DNA of 64,000 nt, from NCBI RefSeq assembly GCF_030704535.1, contig NC_081820.1, forward strand, positions 22,147,001 to 22,211,000, given 5' to 3'. This document shows positions 47,801 through 61,350 of the stretch, in pieces. The notes under the pieces are model-generated. The model had not been told where the DNA came from. It worked only from the letters and a program-made list of their open reading frames with translations, and did not search any database. Both the position numbers and the translations under genes were made by a program. How positions within the stretch are numbered: the first letter of the stretch is position 1; the number at the start of each line of letters is the position of its first letter. Source of the DNA: Vitis vinifera. Lineage: Eukaryota; Streptophyta; Magnoliopsida; Vitales; Vitaceae.

Positions 47801-50800
47801 GGTATAATTCTACAAATTTAAAACAAAAGAAAATAGAATTTTAGAGTCTGAAAGTGTTCTAACTTAGAAAATATTTGATAAATTTTTCAAAAACCCGTAG
47901 TTTGTTTTTTAAAACAAAATTTAGGTAATTTGTATTATTTTTCTAGGGTGTTGTATATGATAATTAAAAATATGAAAAATATTTGAAGAACTTTTACGTG
48001 GAAGGTATAATACCTTTACAAAGAACAATGATAATTTTTTTTTTTTGACATTTGACTTCCATAAAAGAATTTTATTTCTAAAAATAATTATATATCTAAA
48101 AATAATTATATATCATTTTTTAAAATTATTTTTAATTATTATTTCCAAAAACATTATCAAATATACTCATATTTTTATTTTTATTTATTTATTTATTAGG
48201 AACAAATTAACATGGCTGACACGAAGGTCTGATCAATCACACATCAAATGGAAACCCTGCCCTGGAAATTGAATGGCAAATCCCAGTTCCACAGCGCAAA
48301 CCCAGATTTCTTACTATTTTTACATCATTGAAAACGACCCATGTATAGAAATCCTCTGACTACATTTCACGTTTTTGTGCAAGGCAGGAACAAGACCCCT
48401 TTTTCTTGGTTTCAAAATATACTGCAATTTTCACTGTTTAGTACTCCCTTTCCATTCTTCTAAATTATTAGAAGCAAGAAAAAGATGGGCGGCTTCTTTG
48501 ACTCTCATAAAAAAAATTATAATGTAATAGGATCTTCTAAAAGTTCTTGTGCCTTTAAATTTTTCTTTATTTATGCATTTGAATTAAGTAAAATGTAATA
48601 TAAAGAATTTCAAAGTATTCTTCATTTTTTAATTATTGTTAAAAAAATTATAGAAAATAATTTAAAGTACCTTAAAATTATTTTATAGAAAATTTATTTT
48701 TAAACAAAATTTGAAAAATTATTGTTTATTATAGTTTGTCAAACATGTTTTTTTTTTAATTAAAAAATAATTTTTTATTCTAAAGAATAAAAACCTATTT
48801 AAAAAAAAAAAGTTACTGACACCCTTTTTTTCTTTTCTTTTCTATTTTTTTCTCTTTTTGAGTAGAGGTCATGGTTCTATTTTCTATTTTAATTTTTTTT
48901 TCTTTCTTTTGACTAAAGGTCATGGTTCTATTTTTTTTTTTTTTTTTTTTTAAGAAAAATTAGTTTTCCAAAACAAAGCTTTTGAAAATGATTGAAAGAT
49001 AAAATATTTATGATTGACAATTATTTTTAAGCACAATTTTTTTTTAAGTTTAAATAGACAATTAGTTTTTGTTTTTAAAAATAAAAAGCGAGGTGTTTTC
49101 AAATGACGTCTTTTAATTATTTCCAAGTACTTTTATTTGTTTTTTAATGGATATTTTAAAAAATAATTATATAAAATGTAGAATGATTAAAAATAAAATA
49201 TTAAATATAAAAATGATTTCTAAAGTATATTTGAAAATATTAAAAACATTTTATGTTTTTAAACACAATTTTGTTTTACAAAATCTGAAATGTTTAAAAC
49301 TGTTTCCAAAAACATTTTTTTAGAACAGTCTTTTTAAACAATTATCATACAGAGACTATCTCAGAGAATTTTTGGGGAAAAAGCATATAAAATACATATT
49401 ATAAAAGAATGTCACATTTTTTTTTTATTTTTTTTAACTTTGTAAACCTTTTCACTTTAAAAAGATTTTTTTTTTTCTCAAACTTATGTTTTCATTTTTA
49501 TTTTTTTTTTCAAAAATCTTTTCCGTAAAATTTCCTAGAGCTTCTACAATTTTTTTTACTCAATTCCATTTTTCTCTAGCCTAACATTTTGCACTGTTTT
49601 AGACTTCACAACTTACAATCTAATATATAATTTCTATTTTATTTTATTTTGCCAAATAAAAGAAAGAAGTTTATCAATCATAACATAGTTGTTATAAAAG
49701 TTTTATTAAATATAAAATTTTTATTTAAAAATAATAGTCGCTTAATTTCATGTCAATTTGGGAATGATTTTGATAAAAAAAACATTTTTTTTTTAATATT
49801 TGGATAAAAATAAAAAAATATTTGTCATATTTTATAATAAAAATTAGTTTTAGAGGAAGCATTTACGAAGTGAAAAATTGTCCATAAACCACTTTATTCA
49901 ATTGGTTAAATTTTAAAAATGGTTGTAAAAAAATTTTACACTAATTTTTGGAAAAAAAAAAAAACCACAAAGAAAGAAAGAAAAAACACTCACTATAGAG
50001 CTTCCAACTTTTTCAAAATTACTTAGAAATGAAAGATATATAGCCGATAAGAAAGGGGCTTTAGTTTGTCTTAACTTCATATTGAGATAGATTATCTTAT
50101 GAACAAGGATGGAAATCCTCTCATCAATCAGTCATAACTCACAAATAGTTCATAAAATATGAAGAATGATAGTGATGCAACTAAAGAAAATCAATAGAGA
50201 TGAAGAATGGAGGGGCATCAAACAAGGTCATGACCAGTACTATAATGGCTGAAAAGTAAATAAGAAGAGGGAAAGTGAAAATATATATGTATATATATAC
50301 AAATTAAAGCATGCCCACTACAACTATTGGGTGCATGAAACTTGGCATAAATGATATTTCAAAGAAGTGGGCGGTGGCTCATGTCCCTCCATTCCAAGAA
50401 ACATATTCACAAATCACAAAGAGTTCCACACGCATTATATCACGTAACCATCAATCCCTATCTCCACACACACCCCCTCCTCATGTGAGGTGCTGGGAGT
50501 AGTGTCAACACCCACCATCTCCATCCTCCCTACATCCCTATGTCGCCTCGATTCGGTACACATGGGGTCACCTTGTTCACCATCTCCCCAACTAAAATGG
50601 CAAACCCCCCTTATCATTTCTCTTTTTTCTTCCATGGCCTTCCTGGGTCTTCAACTTTGATTTAACCACCAGCTCCTTTTTCCCTTTTTTCCTTTTTTTT
50701 TCCTTTTTCCTCTGTGGCATGAAGATCATAACAAGGATTCCATGCTATCTCTCCCTCTCGAAAAAGAAAGCATAAAAAAAATCAACCATATGAAGCAACC

Positions 50801-51400
50801 TAAAGGTTTGGACCACACATCAAGATAAAAAAAATATCTGGGGTTTATTGTAATATGGCTGTTTCATCATTATTTTAATTGTTGGTCAGAGAGAGTCTGG
50901 TGTACTCTATTGCTAACAAACATGTAATCAATCATAGAGCCATGGACTTTACCATATTTCTAGGACCATATATGTGTATATAGTGCCTTTATTTTATGGG
51001 TGATTGAGGCATAAACATCAGCAATTTGCAGAAGGTTTTCTATAAGAAATGTTTAGTGATGTGAACAACAGTAGCATCAGGGACCACATATCACATGGGT
51101 AACATAGACAGGTAAAAGGCAGTTGATGAAATAAATATGAAGAGGGCTTAAATGGAGTGTTTGGTCACAAGTTTTAATGCGGACATGTCAGAATTGAGAG
51201 CTGAGGCAGTGGGGATTTGTGGTACAAACCTGATTGAGGAGGATACACCAGAAACCACCATTTCAACTCCCAGTTAGAGCTGGGTTTCAAATGAAAAGTA
51301 TCCTATATTGTTTAGCTTCCAAGAACTGGAAGATAACCTGATCATAGAAAACCTAAAGAAAGAACAAGAGCAATCACATGTGGGATGGAATATACCATTA
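44900..51400. other. gene-poor AT-rich stretch
   Basis: No gene recognised. Holds poly-A/T tracts, (TTAA)n near 46926-46950, TA repeats near 47700, MITE-like TTTTAAAAAATAATT remnants (48560-49360), and two islands of more balanced composition (48190-48480 and 50310-50770) that might be untranslated or non-coding transcribed sequence. Short open frames lack signatures. Confidence 0.55.
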
Positions 51401-51404
51401 AATG

Positions 51405-51830
51405 AAAGATGGGAACAATCTTTTTATCTTTGAAAGGAGCCGCTCTCTCCTATATGGATATTATGATCTGCACTAACCTCACCCGTTTAAAATTAATCAA
51501 AAGGAAGTCATTACATGCACACGATCAGAAACTTTTCCCCTTATCCTACATGGAATATCTTAATCACCTTTTATGCAGATATGATATACTCGTTATGTCC
51601 TATACAATTGGGAGATCAAATAGGGTCCTACATCAAGATTGGGGATTGTCTTATATAATTTGTAATGACTTATCTCTCCCATGTAGAAATTCTCTCCTCT
51701 GTGTTAACCTCATAACTTTAAAATGAGTATATTGATAAGGGTCTATTCGCTTTGATACTATTTATAACGATCTCTCTCGTATTGAAATTGTTTTCTCTGA
51801 GTTACATACCCTCACAACTTTAAAACAAAT
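51405..51830. repeat. three imperfect copies of a repeat-derived motif
   Basis: Three segments (about 51410-51495, 51658-51725 and 51760-51826) share the order ATCT(C)TCTC...TATTG/GAAATT...CTCTG...TTAACCTCA...ACTTTAAAA. This resembles the widespread plant LTR-associated sequence TTTGTAACGACCCATCTCTC...GGCTTTAAAACG. It is probably a worn retroelement remnant. No coding part. Confidence 0.45.
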
Positions 51831-54085
51831 ACACAGTTAGGAGGAATTTACTAAATATACAATGTCAAAATCTTCTCTATGATGTGTGAAATTACAACTT
51901 TTGGAAATTCAAATCCTCTCCAACTTTCATGATTGTAGAGGATATAAAGCCTAACTTGTGCTGGAGACAAAACAGTGGACACTTTTCTGGAACCATTTCT
52001 AGAGTTTCCACAGCATAAAATGCAGCTAGGATCAATCTATGATAACTTACATTCCCACTTATTATATGTTCTATAAGGTATGGGAGCTATATATGGTCCA
52101 TCTCATTGGTACATCTAACTGAATCCAAAGCAATCACTTAAACCATGCAGGCAAACCAATAAACTAGTGTAATTATTAGCTGCCAGCATCTTCTACGTAC
52201 CCCGAACTGGACATCCATTTAAGGTCCCCCCTTAAATCTGTGCTTCTAGACCCCTTGGTGTGCTCAGGTATTGGAAAAGCTAAAATACAGAGTCTGAAAT
52301 AGAGACTGACTATCTTTTCTCAGCATGTTTTCTGTCACCAACACCATCAAATTATGATTGAATCAATGAGGAAACAAGGAAAAACATGTCCTATGATACT
52401 TAGGATTGAACTTCCACATAGCTATCAAATTAATCCACATCTTTTAAGATACCATCAAAGTTCAAAACATGAGCATTCATAAGGAATTATTGCTACTGCA
52501 ATGAGCTAAGACTATTCCAAAAGATTGATATCTAGAACATTGTTGAATTCCTACCATGTTCCTGCAAGATTGTGCACCAGTGGACCCAATTTGAACAATG
52601 GTTCCACCTTGACAAGGAGTCAAAGGGATGATCATTATTCACCAGAATCACAATAAAAGGAAAAAAATTCAACCAATGGAAATAAGATTCCCTCGTTATG
52701 GAAAGTAATGGGCCAAAGTTCAAGCAGATATAAAATCACATTAAAGATATATCCTGATTCTAGTAAGATTTTGGACCCCACATGAACACCTATTCAACCT
52801 TGAGAAAAATAAGATTGAATCCATTATTCAGAAGCAATCACCCATCACCTAGGCAAAGGATCAGATGCCCTAGCAGAGATAAGGGAAGCAAAGAGACAAA
52901 ACAAACAAGCAGATATTTGATTCATAATGGAGAGTAGTCAATGGTCATAGCAAGTAAAACTTTGAAGCTTTGAAGCAGAAACATTTCCTTTTATTATTCA
53001 TTGGTGGCTCTATGCATGCCATTTTGAAAAAGTAAGGAATGACTTGTCTTTTCATGTCTTTCCTACAGTTGAATCTCTTCAATCCTTGAAAATAAACTTC
53101 AAGACAGTATCTGAATCATATCCTTTGTAATAGTAAAGATGAGGCCCGGTAAGCCACCAAGATCTTGAATTTAATTGCCAAAATTTAAATGCTCTCTGGA
53201 GGCTGCTTCCAATAATCAACTCATTGGACTTCCCCCTCATAGCCTTGTTTTTCAGAACCAATGCGTGATTCAGTTAGTGAATTCGTGGGTTTTCGTCATC
53301 TCGGTTTGTTTGGGGCATCTTCATCTATCTAAATTTACAAATCAGTAGTATTCTTTTGTTGACTTCCCGTTTCAGACAAGCCATTAAATGTATTGGGATG
53401 GATCTGGCTTTTAATTTTTTGTCTAGCCCTTTAGATCATAAGGAAACTGAAAAAATGCAGCATATCTTGAGGCGTGAGCTCATAGTCGGTAAGCTACTTG
53501 GAGCATTAATAAAAGTGATTCAAATAGTTAGGTATGTGCCAATGATATCCTATGGGAAAAAAGTGACTATAACAAAAACTGATTGTGGGATGAGTGTGTA
53601 AGGTCGGAGATGGTTACACAATGATACAAGTCTTGAGATGAGTCAAGATCTCGAGATAATTGTGTTGCGTGGATGGGTTAGACTCAATTATAAACCTTTG
53701 AATTGTTAAACCCAAGATGGGTGTGACTCAAAGAGCACTCGTAGAAGCCCAAGGATGAATCAATGCCCCTAGATGGGTGTTTTGTGTAGGATGAATTAAG
53801 CCTCATTATGTACCTTTGGATGGTTAAGCCCAATTGATTTTCAAATAATATTGATAACTCCTTAGTATTAAAGTGCATACTCAACCCATGTCAAGGGCAT
53901 TTAAATTGCATACTCACAAAATGTCATGCCAATTACATCTCATCATTAATAGAAACATGTTAAAATTTTCTTCATAAGTTATTAATTTGGACACTATGTT
54001 GACAATCCACATGGTGCAAAACATATGGATAAAAAATAAGGAAAAGGTTAAGTTAGGTCAACATGCCACGGACAACAAAACTAAA
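51831..54085. other. spacer without recognised gene
   Basis: Mixed-composition sequence. A weak twofold repeat (TCAATTATAAACCTTTGAATTG at 53687 and a variant at 53800) is visible. Short open frames at 52532, 53079, 53356 and 53684 carry no known motif. Confidence 0.5.
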
Positions 54086-54411
54086 GGCTATGTTTGGTTC
54101 CCGGAAAGTACAAAGGAAAGAAAAAAAATGTTAAGAAAAATTATTTTCTCATGTTTGGTTGTCCTATGAAAAATATCAAAGAAAATCAAATATAATTAAA
54201 ACTAATTAAAAATTTATGTATTTTTAAATTATTTAATATTTATATTGATGAGTTAAAATAAATAAAATGAGTTTGAAGTAACAAAAAAAATAATTTATCA
54301 ACTTTTAATCTATTTTTTTATTTTCCTTCATTTTTTCTTTCCTTCTACTTTTCCTTTGTATTTTCTTTCCCTCGTATTTTCCTTCAAATTTTCCGGGAAC
54401 CAAACATAGCC
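54086..54411. mobile_element. MITE, 326 bp, second copy of the AAE3-intron family
   Basis: Terminal inverted repeats GGCTATGTTTGGTTCCCGGA and TCCGGGAACCAAACATAGCC are perfect over 20 bp. Interior words match the copy at 6260-6584 (AAGTACAAAGGAAAGAAAA, ATTAATTTT...). Flanks share AAA on both sides. The better-preserved ends suggest that this copy is younger than the intronic one. Confidence 0.9.
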
Positions 54412-54420
54412 AAAGGGAAA

Positions 54421-54535
54421 TGAGAAGGAAAGGTAAAAAATTAGGGACATGTCAATTGTAGTTTGAAAAGGGAAGTTAGAAGGAAAGGTAAAAAACTAGG
54501 GACATATTAGTTGTAGTTTGAAAAGGGATGTTACA
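54421..54535 (+). repeat. two-copy tandem repeat, about 57-bp period
   Basis: AGAAGGAAAGGTAAAAAA(T/C)TAGGGACAT... GTAGTTTGAAAAGGGA occurs twice in direct repeat, immediately after the MITE and just before the copia fossil. Confidence 0.8.
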
Positions 54536-54599
54536 TGATGGAAGAGTTGATGGAAACATGAGGCCTAAATCATTCAAACATAGTTTCAATAACAAATCA

Positions 54600-56400
54600 T
54601 TTTCTATAAACTACTTTCTCTTGTTTAGAGATATCTCTAATATGGTATTAGAGCAATTTTCTCCAACAATGGATTCTTCATCAATCTCCATCATGGATGC
54701 TTCATCATCTCCTTGAAAATTCGCTCCTGTAACATTCAATCACTCAATCTCTATTAGACTTGATAATAACAACCTCATTCTTTGGAGAAAATAAGTTATG
54801 GTCCATCAAGGGCTACAAATTACAAGGTATTGTTTAAGACTTGAATTAAATAGCTACCAATGAACTTACTCAAGAAGATCGAGCTCACAATATATTGGAT
54901 AAATCTAAATTCTTTGGACTAAGAACAACAAGATCAACTTCTTATATGTTAGTAATGAATGATTTTTGTTAAAGCTTCATAGTTAGAGTAAATCATCTAG
55001 CTCTTATTGGTCATGAACTTTCATAGAAGATTACATTGATGCTATATTTAAAGCATTACCTCAGAATATGACACATTTATCACAACAATTAATTTATGCA
55101 TTGATTCATATACTCTTGTAATTGGGATTGAATCTGATCTTACTTCTTGCACAAGAAACTTGGATTGAAAATAATTAAAAGAGGTTGGATTCGGCTATGG
55201 TTAATGTTGCAAATGTACACTCTAATTTTGGTGCTCAGTCTTGAAACGAAGGAAAGAAGAATTTTGGTAATTTCAGAAATAATCAAAATTTGGCATTTTG
55301 GTTCTCAATATGACCTAGGCCAAGGTTTCTCTTTTAGTTTAGGCAATTTTTATGACAGTCTCTATTCCACTTTTAATAGGAGTTGCCATAACTTTAGTGG
55401 AGAAAGAGCCACTGGTCAATTTAGTGGTTGAGGAAGATAAGATGGTCAATATGGTGGTCATGGCATTTGGAATAACAAAAAACCTTGGTGTCAATAGTTT
55501 AAAAGGTTTTGTCATATAGTGCAATAATGCTTTTATAACTTTGATCAATCTTAGTTTCAAGGCATGTCAAGTTCACACTCACGCATGATAGCCATGCTTG
55601 CTACCATACATGAAATAATTTATGATATATACCAATTAGTAGGCAGATTTTGGAGCTACTAATCATGCTATTGCACTATAGGGAACTTGACAAAAGTTGA
55701 CTTTCTTCATACTAAAAAGGTTCACATGGGTGATGGCAAGAATTTAGTAATTAAACATGTTGGTTAATCCATTTTTCTTCTCCTTATAATTCCACTATTA
55801 TCTCTAAAGCATCATTTACATCATTACATGTTCCTGCAATTACAAAGAACTAATTTAGTGTTTCAAAATTTGCTCTTGATAATCATGTTTTATTTGAATG
55901 TCATCATCATTTATACTTTGTGAAGCATTAGGATACTAAATCTATTCTAGTGAAAAGGAGACTTATACATGCCCTATATGTTTTTTATCATATACAAATC
56001 AATCTTTAAAACAAGTGATAATCTATTTTTGTCTAAACGCAAACTTTGCCTTATACATAAAAGTGATGCTTCTTTCTATTCAACTTGTTTAGGGAAAATT
56101 CATAAATTTATTTTTTAATTCATAAATATTGTGTTTGCTTCATTCATACATTTTCTAGTTTCACTTAGATTTACATGTTAAAAACAAATCCCATGCATTG
56201 CAAACTTTTATCAATTCAAAACTCGAGTTAAATTGTAACTTGGTTATAAGACCATGACAATTCAAAATGGTTAGGGTACGTGATCAAGAGTATAGAGCAT
56301 TTACATACTATCATTTATCTTATGGGATTGTTTGTTGCCTTTTTTGCCCTCACACACACCAACAAAATGGTATAGTAAAGGAATATAGGCATGTTATTAA
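54600..56400 (+). mobile_element. Ty1/copia fossil, gag to integrase fragments, heavily decayed
   Basis: A primer-site-like TGGTATTAGAGC (about 54644) is followed by gag-like sequence (LDNNNLILWRK), scattered gag-pol fragments and an integrase-core remnant (HTHQQNG) near 56350-56370. Order and motifs fit copia. The copy is old and broken in many places (more than ten breaks). LTR limits could not be set with confidence. Confidence 0.7.
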
Positions 56401-58507
56401 AAATGACCCAACTCTACTCAATCTTGAATTAAACCAATAGATTATTAGTGCATACAAACTATTCAGATTAATTGGGTTAGATTTTAATGTATAAAATCAT
56501 ATGGCGCAACCCCATGAAAGTCACATTTTTTGTTTATTTTATTAGTTTTAACAAATAGTGGAGCCTTTGATTCTACTAGTCGAAAGTCACATGCTCTACA
56601 CGTATTACTGAAATCTGTACAATATTTTAGCTCCAAAATCATATTTTATAAGCTAAAATATCCACAACAATATTATCCATTACCTCTTTCATTTAGCTAA
56701 TTTAAATAAAAATAAAATATTTAAAGTCATATAGAAATGATACATTATCAAAATTTTCTTACATATTCTTTAACTAAGAAATATAAAATAGAATAAAAGA
56801 AAGTGAAATTTGTATAAAAGTTATATGTTGTTAACAAAATTGTTAATAATATATTGGTTGAAATAAAGAAAAACATATAAAAATAAATAAATTTATATTT
56901 GTATGAAAATTGTATGCTTACATTCAAATTGTGTACAATGTGAACTGATTAGGCTAAATATCCATCAAAATAATAAAGAGAAAAAACTATCAATGCACAT
57001 GATATCAATGACTAAAGAGAATCACACATTATATTATAAATGTTGCAACATATTTCATTATATTAGGTTTAAAACCCAATAGTTATGTATCGCTAAAAGA
57101 CACATGTTATTGTTAGTGTCATGATGTAGTGACATGTAATCCTTCTATTCATCTGAGGAGGATAAATGTCTTTATGGTTTTCATATAGTATACAATAAAA
57201 GCAAACACCCGAACTCACTACAAGTGTTGCCAATCGTGGCAACCTTCCTTCATATCAATATACACCTGCAAGCACAACAAGTAATTGGAGTTTATCCCAA
57301 ACTAGTGTTGTAATTCAAGCTAAAACTGCTTGAGCTTGACTCTTCGAGAGCTTTTTAGATCTTGTTAGCTCACCATCCCAATTTGAGCTTGATCTTATAT
57401 GTGCTTGTTTTTCAACTCACAATGAAAATAGTGTTATAGCTATGTCAATTCAAAGACCATTTTTCCAAGTTGTTAAGGTCTTTGATCGGATATAATTATT
57501 ATTTTTTGTTTTTAAAATAAAAAATAATAATACTAACTTTTATATAAGATATAAGAACTCTTAGAGTTACATAGTGAAAAAGTAATGGTTTTAAAAACTA
57601 TTTTTAAAAATCTCGGTTATCAAAAAAATTTTATTATCTCAAATTTCAAAGTTTTTAAAGATATAAGGTAAAGTTTTTTTATTTTTTTTATAACATGTTT
57701 TATTTTTATATAGAAGTTTTTGATTTGTAACAACTACAATTTTTAGTAAATAAGTAGTTTAGTATGTTAAAAAGTTACAATTAACTAGAGATCCCAAATA
57801 AGGGTCTCTTCTACTACCATTTTCTCATTTATTTATCTATAATTGCTATAATTTTTTTCTTTCTACATGTAAGCTTTTAGTAAAGTTGGTAGCATAACAA
57901 TAATGGATCTCGTATTTGTTTATCGAATTTCTACATGATATGAAAGAATCACATAAAAAATTGTTACACAAATGAGAAATCCCTATTTAAGAAAACCCAA
58001 TTGGTTTGTACCATAGATCTATAAAACCCATTTTCTACTCTTCATTTTTATTTTTCTTTTTTTGGTGTAAAAACTCCTCAGAGAAGAGGGAACAAAAAAT
58101 CTCAAAACCCAAGGTCCTAAGTAGGCAATAGAAAAACTGACAAAATGCATGAATTCCACCAACACATAAAGAGATTCATGTTTGTCTACAAATCATAGGA
58201 CAAAAGGCTGAATTGATCGAGTTAGAAAACAAGTATTAAGACTTTATTTAGATACACTATAAAAATAGAAACTTTTCTATAAAAAAAAATAGGAACTCTT
58301 GTATAAACTTTTCTTTTCTACATAAAAAAAAAAAAAATTAAAAGTTAAAATTTAAAATACTTTATATCAAATTTTAAAAATCATTGTATTTCTAATATAA
58401 GTTTTCAAGAGTAATTATATTCTATATAGAAGTAATAACTATTTTTTTTTTGTTTTTAAAAATGGGAAAAGGAAATGCATCAAATGAATAATAAATATAT
58501 TCTTTAA
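56401..58507. other. AT-rich spacer, no gene
   Basis: No coding or RNA gene recognised. Contains short worn repeat segments (57490-57680 MITE-like). Confidence 0.55.
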
Positions 58508-58975
58508 GTTATGCTTAGTTTGCGGGATCAAATAATATATTTATATTTAAGGTATCCTATCTTGATAAGAAATGCATATCTTAGAATATCATTTTCAATA
58601 AAATATAATATTTTTTGATATTATATTTAATATATATGATATTTTAAGGCAGTATATATAAATAAAATATATTATGTTATGTTATAGATATATTTGGTTT
58701 GCAAAATGAATCAAAAATAAAATGGACATATATATATTAATTATAGTATTATTTTATAAATAAAATTTAAATCATTTTTTAACCACAAATTTAATTTTTT
58801 AATCAATTTTTTATTTTAGAAAATAATTAATATAAAAACGATGAAAATAAATAAATTTATGAGACATAGATATATGTATCTCATATTTTAATTTAGGTAA
58901 TTTATCATATTTGATTATCAACCAAACATGGATATGATATATTATCCATTCTCATATCCTATCAAACATGGGCTT
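58508..58975. mobile_element. AT-rich MITE-like element
   Basis: The outer segments CTTTAAGTTATGCTTAGTTTG and the complement of CAAACATGGGCTTAAAG form an imperfect inverted repeat around very AT-rich sequence with ATATTATATTTAATATATATGA words. Ends and target duplication are approximate. Confidence 0.45.
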
Positions 58976-59059
58976 AAAGTATGGATGTACTTGATGAAGT
59001 CTATTTTTGGCATGGGATGGGCAGGCTACCAAGATAAGCCTCTTGGTGTGAGAATTGTA

Positions 59060-59345
59060 GAGTGAAATAGGTGAGTTAGACGCAGCATTCCTAACTAGGC
59101 CTTGTTTGTTAAGGCTTATCTTGTAAGAATGTAAATTTGGCCTGTTGGTCCAAAGCCCAGACCGTACAAATTTCGGGCCAAGGCCTGGTCAGGCCTGCAT
59201 CTAAACAAACTTGCCCAAAGCTCAGTCCGAACCCGCCCAAAATATTTGGATCAAAGTCAAGTCGGACACGGATCTAAGCCCGGCCTGATCCTTCTATGGT
59301 TGGGCCTGGGTTAATTTTTTAAGCCTAAGCCCAAGCTTGGCTACA
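59060..59345. other. GC-richer island with repeated GCCC/GGCC words
   Basis: In an AT-rich setting this 0.3-kb segment repeats AAGCCC(A/G), GGCCTG and GGGCC words in both orientations (for example GGCCAAGGCCTGGTCAGGCC). It resembles the GGGCC-rich zones found near ends of some plant DNA transposons. No reading frame. 59346-60550 after it is AT-rich with MITE-like sequence and no gene. Confidence 0.45.
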
Positions 59346-60550
59346 GCATTTTTTTTTTTTTAAAAAGTACATTAATATTATGCATGGGATGAGAAAATAA
59401 TAATAATAATACATGAATGAGATTTCGGCCCTTGTAGGTGGAAAATTAACATATAAAAGTCAATTTTTGTATTTTTTTATTTAAAAAAAGGAAATGAGGT
59501 TTATGACACTAGGAATTTATAAACTAAAATTGATTCAAAATGACTTATTATTTTTTTTGTACATTATTATATTTTTATAAATTTTCTTAATAAATAAATG
59601 AATTTCAAATCAAATGAGACTTAAAATCCATTTGATAGTATTTTTAGAAAACACTGTTAATATAAAAAGCGTTTTTAAAGAAATGTGAAGTGTTTGACAA
59701 AACTTATAAGACATTTTAAAATAGTTGAAAAATCACTTTTGTTGTTTTTTTTTTTATTTTTCTTTTTTAAAAGCACTGTCACTAAAAATATTTTTAATAG
59801 AAACATCTCAAATACACTTTTTAAGTTTATGTGAAAGTGCTTTTAATATATAAAATACTTTTTTTAAAAAGAAAAATTGGAGGTTTAAAAAAATTTAGAA
59901 AATATTTAAAAAAACTTGAAAAATCACTTATTTTGTTTCTTGAAGAAATATAATTTAGAATTAAAAAATGTCTTAATTAATTGCACACTAAATCAAAATT
60001 AATAATAAAAAACCTGACTGATTTATATATTAAAAATAAAATTTATTTATTTTTAATTCATTTAAAATAAAATGTTATCAATTATTAATATTATTAATTT
60101 GAAAGAAATCAATTATGCTTGTATAAGGGTGTTCATATCTATATTTTTATAATATATACTTAAATAGTAACAGTTTTAAATGTATAATTTTATGGTGGAA
60201 AGTGAGTTTTCACTCACCAATTTAATAAAATATAAAAAAAAACCTAACTTTTAATGAATCAGCTTTATATTCGTTTCTTTAAAATACTCTAACTTTTCCA
60301 TAAAACTATTTTTTAGAATAATTTTTAAAAATAATTTTTTATGGAAAAAAAAATTGTGTTTGGAACTGAATCTGAAAAACAGTTTTTGTTCTAAAAAAAA
60401 AAACATGTTTTGTTGAGTTAATAAAAAAGTTTTTTAGAATAAGTAAAATAAAAAATATGTTTGAAAATTATTTTTTTAATTAATAAAGTATTTTATTTCA
60501 TTAACTTGTTATTATAAATATATAAATAATTTTCATATACACAATTCATT

Positions 60551-61117
60551 TAAATTTAAAAAATTATTCCATTTTGAAATTTTTACACCAGTTATAATTT
60601 TTTTAATTTCAATAATTTAAGGAAGAAAAAAGGTTTGCTGATGGGGCTGTAGGGTGAAGTTCACTTTTGTGAAAATACAAAAAAAAGAGTAAATATAAAA
60701 ACAATCTATTTCATGAAAAGTAAAAACACAATAAAAATATTGTTTATTGTTATCGAAAAAGTGATTTTTGAGAACACGGAAAACACAAAAAACAGGTGTT
60801 GAAATCGAACCAAACAACCTTTAAAAGTACTTTTAAATTTAAAAAATTATTCCATTTTGAAATTTTTACACCAGTTATAATTTTTTAAATTTCAATAATT
60901 TAAGAAAGAAAAAAGGTTTGCTGATGGGGCCTGTAGGGTGAAGTTCACCTTTGTGAAAATACAAAAAAAAGAGTAAATATAAAAACAATCTATTTCATGA
61001 AAAGTAAAAACACAATAAAAATATTGTTTATTGTTATCGAAAAAGTGATTTTTGAGAACACGGAAAACACAAAAAACAGGTGTTGAAATCGAACCAAACA
61101 GCCTTTAAAAGTACTTT
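60551..61117 (+). repeat. two-copy 283-bp tandem duplication
   Basis: Copies 60551-60833 and 60834-61117 are almost identical (TAAATTTAAAAAATTATTCC ... CCTTTAAAAGTACTTTT), with only a few differences. The array ends about 28 bp before the tRNA-Cys gene's 3' end, with the Pol III terminator in between. Confidence 0.92.
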
Positions 61118-61125
61118 TCGGAAAG

Positions 61126-61130
61126 AAAAA
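61126..61130 (-). terminator. Pol III terminator of tRNA-Cys
   Basis: The minus strand has a TTTTT run 15 bp past the tRNA 3' end, as needed for RNA polymerase III termination. Confidence 0.75.
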
Positions 61131-61144
61131 GCTATACAAAATTG

Positions 61145-61216
61145 AGGGCCCAACCGGGATCGAACCGGTGACCTCTTGATCTGCAGTCAAATGCTCTACC
61201 ACTGAGCTATGGACCC
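61145..61216 (-). tRNA. tRNA-Cys (anticodon GCA)
   Basis: A 72-nt nuclear tRNA on the minus strand, starting GGGTCCATAGCTCAGTGG. The acceptor stem GGGTCCA / TGGGCCC pairs with one G-T wobble. The anticodon loop is CTGCAGA with GCA at 33-35. The T-arm is ACCGG TTCGATC CCGGT. Box A (TAGCTCAGTGG) and box B (GGTTCGATCC) are intact. A CAA motif lies 4-6 bp upstream, as usual in plant tRNA genes. No intron and no encoded CCA. It looks functional. Confidence 0.97.
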
Positions 61217-61350
61217 CCATTGGTTTTTCATCTCTCTTTTTGAAATATTTCTTTTAAATTATATTTCAGCCCACTGAAACTGAGTAGGGCTGTCCGCAGT
61301 TTCTCCAAACATAACACCACACCGTTTCTACGGAGAAGAAAGGGGCAACA

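Noticed and set aside
50311-50635. Overlapping short frames on both strands in a balanced-composition island
   Set aside because: No motif or start context supports either strand. Kept only as a possible non-coding transcribed segment.
60990-61220. 76-codon minus-strand frame with SSVVEHLTADQEVTGSIPVG
   Set aside because: This is the well-known spurious translation of a tRNA gene (here tRNA-Cys), not a protein.
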